In this document: positions 11,266 to 22,163 of the stretch, piece after piece
How positions within the stretch are numbered: position 1 is the stretch's first letter
How the letters are laid out: each line of letters begins with the position of its first letter
NCBI GenBank assembly: GCA_029255685.2
Contig: CM055315.2
Location: forward strand, 72,445,681-72,509,680
Source of the DNA: Silene conica
Lineage: Eukaryota; Streptophyta; Magnoliopsida; Caryophyllales; Caryophyllaceae
Direction of reading: 5' to 3'
DNA length: 64,000 nt
The notes under the pieces: model-generated
The model's input: the letters and a program-made list of their open reading frames with translations, nothing else
Told to the model about the DNA's origin: nothing
Database searches by the model: none
Program-made: the position numbers and the translations under genes

Positions 11266-11973
11266 TGAATCGTTGTCGTTGTTTGATGTTGTTGTTCGAT
11301 GTTGAAACCATTTTTTTGGATTTTATGTTGTTTTTGTTGTTTTTGTTTCAGAGAAAAGAAGGTAGAGAGATAAAGAGAAAAGGGCATGCAATGTCTTTTT
11401 TATAGAAAACGCCGACGATTTTTCGCAAAACGCCGACGACCTTTCGCAACCCCCTTAATTTATTCACTTAATCACACCATTAAAACATGTTATAATAAGT
11501 TAACAAAAAGAGTTTTTTGTCATATAGCATCTAACATTTACACCGTCTGTAGAAATAGTACCTAAAATTATTTTTTTTGCCCAACAACACCTAACATTTT
11601 CTGTTTTTTGTCTAATAACACCAAAATCAATTTTCCGTCAAAAAAAGTCAAGATTCCGGCTTGACTAACAGTAAATTTGATTTGACGCTTCTTTCTTTTC
11701 CCTTGATGCATTTCATTACCCTCTTCATCATCCTTTTCTAAACCCAATTTCCCCTTTTACTAATTTCCCTTCAATTAAGCTTAATTTTCCTCCAATTAAA
11801 TACTTATGTAACCTCCTCCTTAGTTATTTAACGTAATTGCTCATTCATATACGAGTTTTACTCATTCATACACTTTTTTTCATTACTTTTCCATTATATG
11901 TCCTCTGCCTAAGAAAAGTTCTCCTCTCTAATTCTCTCCCCCACAAAAAAAAAAAACCCTAAACCACACAACT

Positions 11974-13190
11974 ATGGATGCTAGCTCTCGTATCGATCAG
12001 GTAATAATTCTAATGTCTCGTTCGTCAACATTTCTTCCGATTTCTTCTATTTTTCTTGTTTTTGAGTAATTTGTTGTGATTTAGGCTGATTTTCTTGTGA
12101 ATTAGGTTTGTTATTGTCTTAGAATAATTTGAATTATTAGGTTTACATTGATTTTCTCGTAAATTAGATTTTTTATTGTCTTTGAAGGATGGATCGCGGA
12201 AGTATTTCGTTTGTTTCTGAGTAAATTATTGTGATTTTTGTTGATTTTCTCATGAATTAGGTTTTCTATTACTGTAGAATGATCAGACATTGTAATTTCT
12301 GTGAATTCCTCACAAAGGTAGATATATTCCGCGTAAGAATTATCGGATTATCTTGATTCTCTACGTAGAGGGGCAAACAAATGCTCCTACGTATTACTCT
12401 ATATTGCACCACACCTCGCTTTCTTTATTTATTTAATCTAAGATGCGCTTCGTCCTTTGTTCTCACCTCAAGGATAGGTGAGTCAGTCTATATAGCGAAA
12501 TTTTCTCTTAAAAGCGGACTTCGCTCTACTACTTAAATTTTATGCTCAAAACTTCCAAAGAGGACACTTGGTCGAAGCGAGGCCTCAGTTCTCTTAGGTA
12601 TCTTAGAGAGGAGACAGTGTAGTGTATGAACTTGAACTAGATTTGTGTGGTACGTTACGATTATAATGCGCCAATACTGTAAGTTTGAATTTTTGGATGA
12701 TGTTGTTCTTGAGCATTTTCTTGTGATTTACATTGATTTTCTATTTCAGGACTCGGACTTAGAGTCGGATGAGTATGAAGAATTTTCTGCTGAAATGATA
12801 GATACCGGACACATTTTCAATCTCGGAAAAAAATTCAGGAATCACGATGAATTGATAGCAGAAGTTAGAGAAATTGGACTATTGCATGATATACACGTGC
12901 GGCTAGGTACTCATCACCCACGTCGTGGTTATGGTGAGCGTTGGCTTAAGTGTGACAGATCTGGACGTTATCAATTTCGAGGGAATTTTAATGTTCCCTC
13001 CACGAAATCAAATACGGGGAGTAAAAAATGTTGGTGTCCTTTTAAACTCAAGGCAGTCGGAAAAGTTGACGGTACATGGAGGTTAGATGCACATAATGGA
13101 TTTCACAACCACTTCATTGGAGTAAAGGATAATGTTCTGAGTGCTAAAACAAAAGAGTTGATTTTGTCCATGACAGCAAGTAAAATTTCG
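11974..13190 (+). pseudogene. MULE-2 transposase, N-terminal fragment
   Basis: Exon 1 is 11974-12000 (MDASSRIDQ, then GTAATA). Exon 2 starts in phase 0 at 12750 after CTATTTCAG and reads DSDLESDEYEEF onward. It holds the FAR1-like DNA-binding region of MULE transposases: a first Cys in LKCDRSGRYQF, KKCWCPFKLKA, then NGFHNHFIG, which completes a C2H2-type site. Homology stops near TASKISV (about 13190), exactly where a 23-bp sequence (13189-13211) begins that recurs directly at 13772-13794. The catalytic DDE part is absent, so it cannot transpose by itself. Confidence 0.78.
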
Positions 13191-14404
13191 GTTAGCATCA
13201 GATGGGAAGAATTTCGGACCTGTAATTTTAGTTGTCGAACAATTACTTTTGATATTATAGTTCTAACATGCAACTCAATATACAATGAGCCTTTTCTCCT
13301 TTATACGGTATTTTGGTCTAGTGGTATTTTGGTCTGAAATGTTTGCCTACTCTTTTTATACTTGTTCCAGGACATGAGATATTAAGTGAAACTGACTTTA
13401 GACCATACAACAACATTACAGACTGAGCCAACAACATCTCCAAAAAATTATATCCCTTTTTCTTCTCAATTAACAGGTCTTACAGGAAACACGTGTACAT
13501 CTGAAAACCCGACCCACCAACTGAACTATTTAACGGATCCTACGAGGTATTGGGGTGACAGTGTTGTTAAAACTAATTTTGCAAGGAGTAAAGAGGGTGA
13601 GCAAGTAGGAGAAACAGCCACACTTGAAGGCCAACATAACTTGAGACTTGAGAGTAGAACTGTTGAAAACAAAGTTGTAAACCCTGTGAAAACAAACTGT
13701 CCAATAGAGGTCCACTATCAGCATGTTAGCTTCAAATAAGTCAGAGAAATACCTGGAATAATAAGTGGAAACGGTTAGCATCAGATGGGAAGAAATCCTT
13801 GTCTACAATGAAGTTGAAAATAAGAGAGCTTGGCTAGCTAAACAGTTGAACAAAAATAGTGCCCAACAAAAAAACACACACACAAAACTATGGTGTAATG
13901 CTAATGCCTAAGCATCATGCAGGAAAGGTAATATCATCAACATTCAACACCTTTCTGACTAAAACGAGAACAACGAATTAGAACAGACACCCATAAATGC
14001 ATTGATTCAGTGTTCACACATCTGACATCACAGTAGCAGTCTGCAAATCACATCAAATCAACTCTATCAATGTAAATCTCTGCAGTTATTGTCGCAAGTA
14101 TATCTCTGGGCACTATTCCGCTGCATATTGAAACTCTGATAGAAGTGAAAGTTTTGGTACATTGATCCTGATTACCACGTCATACAGTCTAACATAAAAC
14201 TGACGTACTTTAACGTAAATGGAAAATCACATTTTATAAAATTTGACCTCTGCATCCCAAATGAACTTCCTTCCCTATTCGAATGGTCTACACAATCTTA
14301 GATTCTATCTTAACATAAGACGGTTTCTCAAGCGACTTATTGGTCAGTGGCGGAGACTCCACAGTTAGGAAATCTAACTTTGATTTCATTCTGCAATACT
14401 GTAG
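13191..14404. other. Filler DNA inside MULE-2
   Basis: A 23-bp direct repeat (13189-13211 and 13772-13794) brackets about 560 bp containing an open frame (13386-13739, including TRYWGDSVVKTNF) that I do not recognise. The rest to 14404 shows no coding signal. These may be further captured fragments. Confidence 0.4.
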
Positions 14405-14866
14405 CTAAATCTTACTTTTGTACAATTGGAATGCACGTTCAGGGTTCTTCCTGACGCACTGTCCCAAAATAAGAGCAGAGAAAGTCGAGGCATTTGGTGC
14501 TAGATTCTGCCTATCGAGTTCCTTGAAGATATAAGCAGCTTTCTTAGTCTTACCCTCTTTGGAGAATCCTAAGATTAAAGCATTATAAGTCAGAATATCA
14601 GTCTTAACCCCGTGTCTTTGCATCTGTTCATAAAGCTCATAGCCCGACTCACTATTTCCCGATTGGCTGTATCCATTTATCAAAGCAATATAAGTTATAG
14701 TATTAGGAGCTACTTCATTAGCTCTCATCTCACTCAAAACCCTGTTTGCTTCCTGCAATCTTCCTTGCTTGCAAAACCCATGAATAAGAGTGTTGAATGT
14801 CACATCAGTCGGCTTTAATCCATTCTTCTCCATAGCGGATTTTAGCTTCACGACAGAAGTAAGCAA
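14405..14866 (-). pseudogene. Captured fragment of a P-class pentatricopeptide repeat (PPR) gene
   Basis: A 153-residue frame with four consecutive 35-residue PPR motifs: VTFNTLIHGFCKQGRLQEA, ITYIALINGYSQSGNSESG, LTYNALILGFSKEGKTKKA and STFSALILGQCVRKNPERA. Each carries the usual NTLI/NALI helix start and GxxxxA turn. P-class PPR proteins bind organellar RNA and normally have 8-20 repeats plus a targeting peptide; both ends are missing here. It lies antisense inside MULE-2, between that element's inverted ends, and is flanked by a small local duplication (CAATGGTTAAGGTCAC at about 14866 and 14911). This is best explained as host exon capture by the MULE. It is open throughout, which implies recent capture. 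Confidence 0.85.
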
Positions 14867-15844
14867 TGGTTAAGGTCACATAATCAACATTTCTCAAATC
14901 AACATTTCTCAATGGTTAAGGTCACGACAGAAGTAAGCAATGGATTTTAGCCAATTATATGACGATTTTAGAGCCCAGGCTTTAATCCATTTTATCATCA
15001 ACTCTCGCTTTTTATACAATGTTAATCACATAATCAACATTTCTCAAATCAAATTAAGGTCAAACGAAAATCGCATTGACGATTCCCAAACTTAAAGTTT
15101 ACAATCAAACAGTAAAAATCGAAACAAACAATAAACAAATCAATAGTAATAACATGCACAAATTTGAAATCTGAAATCAACAAAAGTCGATTAATGGAAT
15201 AGGAAAATACCTAGAAATTGCGAGGATTGAAGAGATATTCGCGGATATGCGAGGATTGAAGAAATTACTATTGCGACGATATGCGTTCAGGTCTAGACGC
15301 CGGCAGGGATAGTGGTTGGATGGCGGTGGCAAGGGTGGTGGTTGAGACGGTGGGAGAAATTGAAGAGATGGTTAAGATGAGAAGGAAACTGAAAAATGAG
15401 TGTTGAATGTAAGGGGTAAAATGAGAAATACGTGTATGAATGAGTAAATCATGTATATGAATGAGCAACACTCTTATTTAATTCCTCAATTTTCAAATTA
15501 AAACCCCAAAGTGGGTTTACTTTGTTCAGTTTTCTCTTTTTCCCCCACCATCCTTTCAGCCCAATGTCTTATTCAAGCTCATCCTCAAACTCAACAAAGG
15601 GGTGAGATGCAATTGTGGCATTCCAATAACTGAGATAACATCATAGAAACATCAAAATTCGGGTAGAAGATTCATGGCCTGCAAGTTTTACATTATAGAG
15701 ACGGGTTTGCGTGGGTGTTGTTTTTTCAAGTGGATTGATGAAGATATGAGTTATTGGCAAAAAAAAGTGTTATAAATGGCTTGTTGAATGAAAATAAGTC
15801 ACTTAAGAATAAGATTCATTGTCAATTACTTTTACAATGTGGAA
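14867..15844. other. Right internal part of MULE-2
   Basis: AT-rich sequence with short local duplications near 14866-15050 and the inner inverted-repeat block at 15418-15480. A GC-richer patch at 15290-15360 resembles a leader sequence. No gene is recognised. Confidence 0.4.
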
Positions 15845-16053
15845 AAGAAAGAATGAAGAAATAAGGTCAAATCAATTTCACCGTTAGTCAAGATGGAATC
15901 TCGACTTTTTTTTGACGAAAAACTGATTTTGGTGTTATTAGTCAAAATACAGAAAATGTTAGGTGTTGTTTGGCAAAAAAAAATAATTTTAGGTACTATT
16001 TCTACAGATAGTGTAAATGTTAAGTGTTATCTGACAAAAAACTATAACAAAAA

Positions 16054-16684
16054 TGACAAATTTTATTCAAAGCAAATGAGGGTATTAGTTGGTTATATTA
16101 GTTGTTAAAATAAAATTTAAATTATTTTGAGCAGGTCAATCATAGTTCGGAGTATTTCTATCAATTAATCCTAAAAAATAAAATAATAGGTGTTAAAAAA
16201 ACAATTGAGAGACTTGTTAATTATTTAGCAAATCCAACCAAATTAATCGAGTCATCAACATTTTTACTCTTAATCTCACTTTAACAATTTTGACCCATCT
16301 TCACCCTCCCAAGCAAACGGCACGATCAACCCAATTATTTTCCACTCATGTTTTTTATTCTCCAAATTTTTCAATGATTTACTACTTATTCACCACACCA
16401 AAAGTCCACTGTTACGTTTTATTTATTATTTATTACTAACATATTATAAATAAGTTATATTTGTAATTTTGATAAAATAAAAATTATTCTAATATGTTTT
16501 AATACCTATGGCTAAAAAAATTATTCAATAACAATGTTTAAATGTTAAAAAGTAAAAAGCCGATTTTATTGATAATAAATAAAAATTACTAAAATTATCA
16601 TTCGACATATACTAATGTGTTTTCATAAAAATATTAGTGAACGTATATTCATTTAAAATATTACGTTGATGGTTTTAATTAAAT
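16054..16684. other. AT-rich intergenic DNA
   Basis: No gene or clear element. A 52-bp unit at 16634-16685 is nearly identical to the tandem units at 20609-20714. Confidence 0.5.
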
Positions 16685-16716
16685 ATTAGTTTTAAACCCG
16701 TGCATATTGCATTGGT
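16685..16716 (-). mobile_element. Helitron 3' terminus, decayed
   Basis: On the minus strand this reads as a degraded hairpin around GTGCAATATGCAC-like sequence, followed by GGGTTTAAAACTAAT, so it ends in CTAAT, matching the Helitron CTRRT rule. The element body would run rightward; no RepHel protein or 5' TC end was identified. Confidence 0.4.
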
Positions 16717-16857
16717 ATGCAATTTAAATATGACTTTTATAAAAAGTTAGATAAAAAAGGATGATTAATTTTTCTATGTGTCATATTTAAGAATATACAT
16801 TTGAATTATAAATCACTTTTGGAATTAGGAGATTTTAAATGGCAAACTTATGATATA

Positions 16858-17055
16858 CTCCCTCCGAGTCGGAGTGTTGGTTCCTGTTTCCCTTTTTATG
16901 CGAGTTTAGTGATGATTTCTCTTTACTTTTTTTAGTAACTATTTTGTGGTCCAAAATCAATTCAATGTGGGGTAGGATGTTTTTTTTGGTCTACAATCAT
17001 TTTCTTATTGTTTGTACAAAAAGCGAAGGGAACCAACACTCCGACTCGGAGGGAG
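16858..17055. mobile_element. Stowaway MITE
   Basis: A 198-bp element between TA dinucleotides (16856-16857 and 17056-17057). The ends are a perfect inverted repeat of 27 bp starting CTCCCTCCGAGTCGGAGTG. CTCCCTCCG plus a TA target site is diagnostic of Stowaway elements, which are mobilised by plant mariner transposases. The perfect ends suggest a recent insertion. Confidence 0.92.
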
Positions 17056-17057
17056 TA

Positions 17058-18698
17058 CGACATATTACGTTTAATTGTTTGGGTACTTGTTGGTGTATGA
17101 TATGTCTTCTTCATAACTAAATTTTAGCTTCTACTTGAAATGTTATTCGAGACACTGGATAAAAATCAATAAATATAATAAAATGATTGTTTTTATGAAT
17201 ATTAATATAAAATTAATCATTTGTAGCGAATGAGTGCGAAAAGTAAGCAATGGTTTCCCTTCAAAAAAAAAATAAGCAATGGTTAAGTTAATTTTAAAAA
17301 ATTATAATTGATAAAGCAAAATTAAAGTATATTCTAAAATTTGACACAACCCAACCTTCTTTTCCAATGCCAGGTTTAGTGCATTTTGACCTCGGCCGAA
17401 ATAAGTAGGTTCAAATTTCACTTAACCCGTTGAATTTATTTTAAAGTATACTTTTATCACATGATTAATTATTTAAATTATTACAATAATATAAGTATAT
17501 TTATTGTTGGTATAACAGTTGATCGATCTAATATTTCGTATAATGTTGTAATATTGAATATTAAGCAAGAAATATTTAATTTTACTAATATGATATATTA
17601 TATTGGGAAATTATAAAAATTAAGAATAATAACACGTTTTTGATTATAACATTAAAAGAAATAAACATTTGTAAAAAGCGCTAATCAAACACGTTTCTGA
17701 CCCAAAACGACCCGTAATTCGCCCGTTCGACCCATTGGACAGATCTACTAATAGTAACACATCCATTCTATTAGAGTAAACAATCATATTGGCAAATTAA
17801 GTTAAATACGTGACTATGGACATTGAAGTTTGGACGAAATTTACCAAGTCTTGTACCTATTATAACTCTAATTAATCTACCTTATAAGTAACCCAAAAAA
17901 TAAACACATCTATCAATTCACTTCCCTCACCATCTCATATTTTCACCCTTCTTAATTTTATTTTATTCATCAGTAATGATTTATCACCTCGCTCTGACCA
18001 TAACACACTTACAGTAATATTCTTCAGGTTTAATATTATTATGTGAGTAGATTTAACATATTGTGATTTTTTTATCTTCCAATTCTCCTTATTTAGCTTT
18101 TTTTATCTAGCAAATTTAGGCATGGACAAATAATAATAATAATACTTGTGTAAAGATCGTATTTTTTTAAGGGTTAGTATGTTTTGTTTTTAGAATACTT
18201 TTATTTTCTTGCTTTAAATTTGAATTCAATTTCTTGTGTAATTGTTTTTTAATCCTTTTTTTCTCTTTTAAATCGCCTTTTTTATTTTAAAAAATAGCTA
18301 AAAACAATTGATCGTCAATAAATGTTATCGTTTGCTATATTATCTTGGTTGATCCTATAGTATATTTATAATTAATAGGTAATGAAAAATAATTCAAGCA
18401 TATTGGAAATCAATTCCTTTATTTGTATTTATAAATATCTAAATAATTTTTTTTGTTTCAAATGAAGTTTTAGTGTAAGTTCTTTGTGAACAATTTACTG
18501 AATATAGCCATATGTCAAATCTAAAATAATAATTATTTAATGAGCTTATATTTTTTTAGTTTTAGTTTATCATGAAATGCTCATATATTAAAATTGTTGA
18601 CTGTATTTTTACGGCATTACGAAGTGTATAAATTAATTGCATATAAAATAAATGATTAGAGAACATGGGAAAAATGGTGGAGCCTTATATAAAAATAA
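17058..18698. other. AT-rich intergenic DNA
   Basis: No gene found. A TTCAAAAAAAAAA tract near 17260 resembles a retroposed 3' tail. A GACCCAAAACGACCCG/CCCGTTCGACCC segment at about 17697-17735 resembles one at 48061-48150 and is probably shared TE debris. Confidence 0.4.
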
Positions 18699-18732
18699 AC
18701 TAGTCTTAAACCCGTGCAAATTGCACGGGTTT
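18699..18732 (-). mobile_element. Helitron 3' terminus with subterminal hairpin
   Basis: Read on the minus strand: a perfect hairpin AAACCCGTGCAATTTGCACG(GGTTT) at 18732-18708, then AAGA, then CTAGT at 18703-18699 followed by T. A GC-rich hairpin a few bases before CTRRT, inserted 5' of T, is the standard Helitron 3' end. The body extends to the right; its 5' TC end was not located. Confidence 0.65.
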
Positions 18733-20486
18733 GTTGTTTAAGGTTGTGTATTAAAATGTGTAATAGAGAAGACTATCCTTTAATTAAATTCATATTTAAA
18801 ATATTTTGAATGTATATTATGTCATTTCAAATTAGCAAGTTTGTCCTATTAGAGGTATCTGACTATTGGAATAATAAAACTACATACATTTTATAATCAT
18901 ATATTAAAACATCATAAAAGGTAAATAAAATTGAAGAAAAAACAACAATAAATCGTTACCGTGTACAATCATAAGAAATTATACTTATAACTTTTCAACA
19001 ATGTCTTTATAAATACACTATGTTATTTGTTCTACTGGACATGCATTTACCATTATTAGAAATAAAAATCTTGAGTCTCTTTTTGCCCGTCATCTTTGAA
19101 AATAGCCAGCTGTGCGTAAACACCGACCTTGGAAGATAAAACCCAAGATACATGTGCTAGGGATTGTTATTTGGATATTTTTAACTATATATTGCACACA
19201 CATTAAAACAAGGCAATAATGTTATAAATTTATAACGAATCTAAAATAATACTTATAAAACAATGTTGTAAAATACTAAAATATACACTAAAACAATAGC
19301 CCGATTCAATATATTTATCAATCATGCTAAGATGAAGTATCCGAAACATAATAATGTTTTTGCTTGTTTTAAGATTAAGATATATAACGCCCCCAGATAT
19401 CTTGGTATGAATTGGATTATTTAATGAACGTTGATAATTTAAGATAGTATAGGCCAAACAAAATTATTTAGAAACCTATATATTTGGCCCATAATAACAC
19501 TTATTTAAAAACCCTTCAAACAAAACCTTAACATACCCCTTGTTACACTCACCACCTCGTCTTGAACCCTGCCATCTAACTCTACCTCTCGTTGCTAAAA
19601 CTCAAATTCATTCCATTTCTCTTTATGAATTCTCCATTTCCAGCATTCTTATCCCTTACTAAAACCCGGATTTTCATTTAAATCTCACTTCGTTAAAGTT
19701 TCATTAATCTTTCATCATCAACCTTCAACACTTTAATCTCGTTAATATCCTTTCATTTTGATGAGTATTGCATTTTGCTATCTCGATCAACAGAGTTAGA
19801 TTAAAAAAATGTATGTCTTTTTTAGTGTTGAATGAAGTTGAAATAAGTAATTTGTTTTTATTAGTTGTATTTAATTAGACATTTGACAATAATAGTTCCT
19901 CGTTCTTTTACATGTATTAATGTATTATTAACGCAGTGATCCTCATCTTTGTACATTTTTCTGCATTTTAAAGAGGCCGGCGATTTAGATCACTTTTGGT
20001 GTGAATTTTAATTCAATCATCAACTTGATCCGATTTTATTTGCATTTTAAAAAGGTTAATGTTGTAGATTTATAGATTTAAAAATATGTCTTTTTAATGT
20101 TGATGAATCAATGATGTTTATCAAACTATTGTTATTATTATTATTATTTCCCAATTTAAGCAATTACTCCGTATTAATTAGATATTATAAAATACTCCGT
20201 TATTTATAAATTTGATATTGTGCTCTATTTGTTAATTTGTTTTATTAGAAAAAGCATAGATATTAGGACATGGTTCATGGTCTGCTATTATTCCTAATTT
20301 GTTGTAGAAAAAAATGTAAATGTTGTTAATTAACATATTTGGTATTAAATGTTTAGTATTGGAAATCATCAATAATAGCAAACCTGAACAATTGAGAGAT
20401 ATCAAGTAGCAAACCTCTGTAATTAATTAGTAAAACAAACGTGGGCACTCAAATTCAGGAATGAAAAAACTGCTTGGACTTGTTGA
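18733..20486. other. AT-rich DNA, presumed body of a non-autonomous Helitron and flanks
   Basis: No open frame of note and no RepHel motifs. A (TTA)n run lies at about 20128-20147. I see nothing else to annotate. Confidence 0.4.
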
Positions 20487-20606
20487 CTTTCAACCACAGA
20501 GCGCCACGTAGGCCCTGTGGTTGTTGCTTTAATAAATAAGATTAAATAATGCACTTTCAACCACAAAGCGACACCTCAGCTATGTAATTGTTGATTTAAT
20601 AAATAA
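20487..20606. repeat. Two-copy tandem repeat with hairpin
   Basis: Two copies of about 60 bp share CTTTCAACCACA(G/A)AGCG at the start and TTTAATAAATAAGATTA at the end. The first copy also contains an inverted pair, CAACCACAG with CTGTGGTTG. Confidence 0.6.
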
Positions 20607-20608
20607 GA

Positions 20609-20727
20609 TTAGTTAACCTATATTCATTTAAAATATTATTTTGATGGTTTTAATTAAAATATTAGTTAACGTATATTCATTTAAAATATTACGTTGACGG
20701 TTTTAATTAAAATATTAGCTAACGTAA
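20609..20727. repeat. 53-bp tandem repeat, 2.2 copies
   Basis: Units start at 20609, 20662 and (partial) 20715, each beginning TTAG(T/C)TAAC. A further near-identical unit lies 4 kb away at 16634-16685, directly next to a Helitron terminus, so this is dispersed TE-derived sequence. Confidence 0.75.
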
Positions 20728-21156
20728 ACCAATAACATTTTGACACATCAAAGGTCACCACTAGTTCCAATATTTAAGAACTTTTGTCTACCATAGATGA
20801 TTTTTAAATAAAGTTCTTAAATGGATTCCAGTTTTCACTATCCTACTTTTTCATTAAATAAGCATAATTAATGAATTATTATTATTTAGTTGAAAATAGA
20901 AATTATTTGTATTTAAATGGACTTTAACATTTTTCAAGGATATATTAATTACGCTCCAAGTTTCAATAGATACAAACTGAATTTTTATTTTAGAACTTGG
21001 TTCTTAAAATTAAAAACAAAGTTTTACTCGCAGTAGAAGAACTTTTTTTAGTTCTTAATGATAACCTCGAGACAAAAAAATCAGTATTGTTTATTGCTCT
21101 AACGTCACCACCTTATTTCATGGTCATCAAAATTGAACAAAAGGTCACCAAAATTA
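20728..21156. other. AT-rich flank left of MULE-3
   Basis: No gene. Related AAGAAC/GTTCTTAA blocks recur at about 20778, 20811, 20998 and 21047, which hints at a small decayed MITE without resolvable ends. Confidence 0.3.
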
Positions 21157-21268
21157 GGAACAATTTTTTGAAATGGCGCTCAAAAACAAAGTAATTGTCG
21201 TTTTCGGTTGGATTTCAAAGTAATTGTCAAAATGGTGTCCACGTAGGTTCAGGTTTTCCGAGGCTTAA

Positions 21269-21628
21269 ACACGCCATTACAAATGGCGTGTTCATAATGC
21301 ATATCTGGGGCAGGAACTTGAAAAAACAAAAGACCCAAACACGCCACTCGTATTGGCGTGTCTTCAGCAGCAAAACCGCCATACATAATGACGTGTTTAT
21401 ACAAAAAAAAAAATTCCACCCATTCCAGTAGGTACTGGAAAATGCACAAAGGGAAACACGCCATTAGGTATGGCGTGTTATGGGGAAGAAACCCGCCATT
21501 CATAGTGGCGTGTTTAAGCAAGGTTTTTTTAGTTTGTGGTCAGGAGGTTTTTGAAAATAGAATGAGTAAAACACGCCATAACTAATGGCGTGTTGGTTGG
21601 CTGGAGCACGCCATTCGTCTTGGCGGGT
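21269..21628. repeat. Seven short palindromes in the left end of MULE-3
   Basis: Seven copies of ACACGCCAT-N5-ATGGCGTGT-type palindromes at 21269, 21339, 21374, 21456, 21491, 21571 and 21606. The inner five bases are variable. Five copies lie in the TIR and the last two just inside it. The right end has the matching set. Confidence 0.9.
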
Positions 21629-21794
21629 CTATCCTATTTCACCATATACAACATTCAACCACATACTAAGCTATTTACATCCACCTGCAATGTTCACTTA
21701 AACCACATTGTTCTCAACAACGCAAATTGGAAACAAAACAAGTCATTGTCTATTATAGCTAAAATGTCAAGTACATAGTGTAACACAGGGGATT

Positions 21795-21996
21795 TGTAAC
21801 AACCCGACCCGCCACCATCGTAACACAAACTCAATAAGATGTGTGTGTACTTTTGGCCCGTTATTTGTCCTCACTTAAGCCCAAAAACACAAGGCCTTGT
21901 TACCAAGTGATAGATGAAAGTTATTATAAATATATCACAAGCCTCACATTCTACCGACGTGGGACAACTTTCCTCTCACACTCTTGAGGTGTTACA
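21795..21996. mobile_element. Small solo LTR (TRIM-like) nested in MULE-3
   Basis: A 202-bp TG...CA unit from TGTAACAACCC to GGTGTTACA, flanked by the perfect 5-bp duplication GGATT (21790-21794 and 21997-22001). Size and ends fit a solo LTR of a terminal-repeat retrotransposon in miniature. It is a fossil with no coding content. Confidence 0.75.
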
Positions 21997-22163
21997 GGAT
22001 TTAATCAAATACTAAGTGTAGCAACTAAAATGTCAATTACATTTATCGACTAATCTATTACAATAAGTACTTCAAGTCTTCTTCTTCCCTCGAAGGCGAG
22101 ACCAAAACCGCTTTCCCTTTGAAGGCTCCAGGGTCTTGTTTATTGATGGGTGACATGGAAGTG

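Larger units (their letters stand above)
6713..11454. mobile_element. MULE-1: Mutator-like element with two convergent genes
   Basis: A 4.74-kb element bounded by inverted ends. The left end contains GCGAAAGGTCGTCGACGTTT from 6720, then a near-repeat starting GCGAAAAATCGTCGACG, to about 6761. The right end carries the same double unit inverted at 11406-11447, with GACG changed to GGCG. TTAATTTA flanks both sides (6705-6712 and 11455-11462), so the TSD is 8 bp perfect or 9 bp with one mismatch, as expected for a MULE. Inside are a minus-strand OTU-bearing transposase (8020-11265) and a plus-strand gene (7274-7705) pointing at it, a layout like maize MuDR. Palindromic repeat arrays lie symmetrically near both ends. 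Confidence 0.85.
11510..16044. mobile_element. MULE-2: Pack-MULE-like element with long TIRs and perfect 9-bp TSD
   Basis: Long terminal inverted repeats: left 11510-11695 and right 15845-16044, about 85% identical by eye. Both begin with (G/T)AGTTTTTTGTCA and share CTGTAGAAATAGTACC. A further inverted match lies inside them (11825-11885 with 15418-15480); about 360 bp has been added on the right between the two blocks. The TSD TAACAAAAA is perfect at 11501-11509 and 16045-16053. The cargo is the first two exons of a MULE transposase and an antisense PPR gene fragment. No catalytic domain remains, so it is non-autonomous. Confidence 0.88.

Noticed and set aside
13386-13739. 117-residue plus-strand frame inside MULE-2
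   Set aside because: No recognisable family. It lies in filler bracketed by a 23-bp direct repeat. Possibly a captured fragment, but not supportable as a gene.
21195-21778. Open frames in the left end of MULE-3
   Set aside because: Translations of the TIR palindromes, present in both strands and not conserved as protein.
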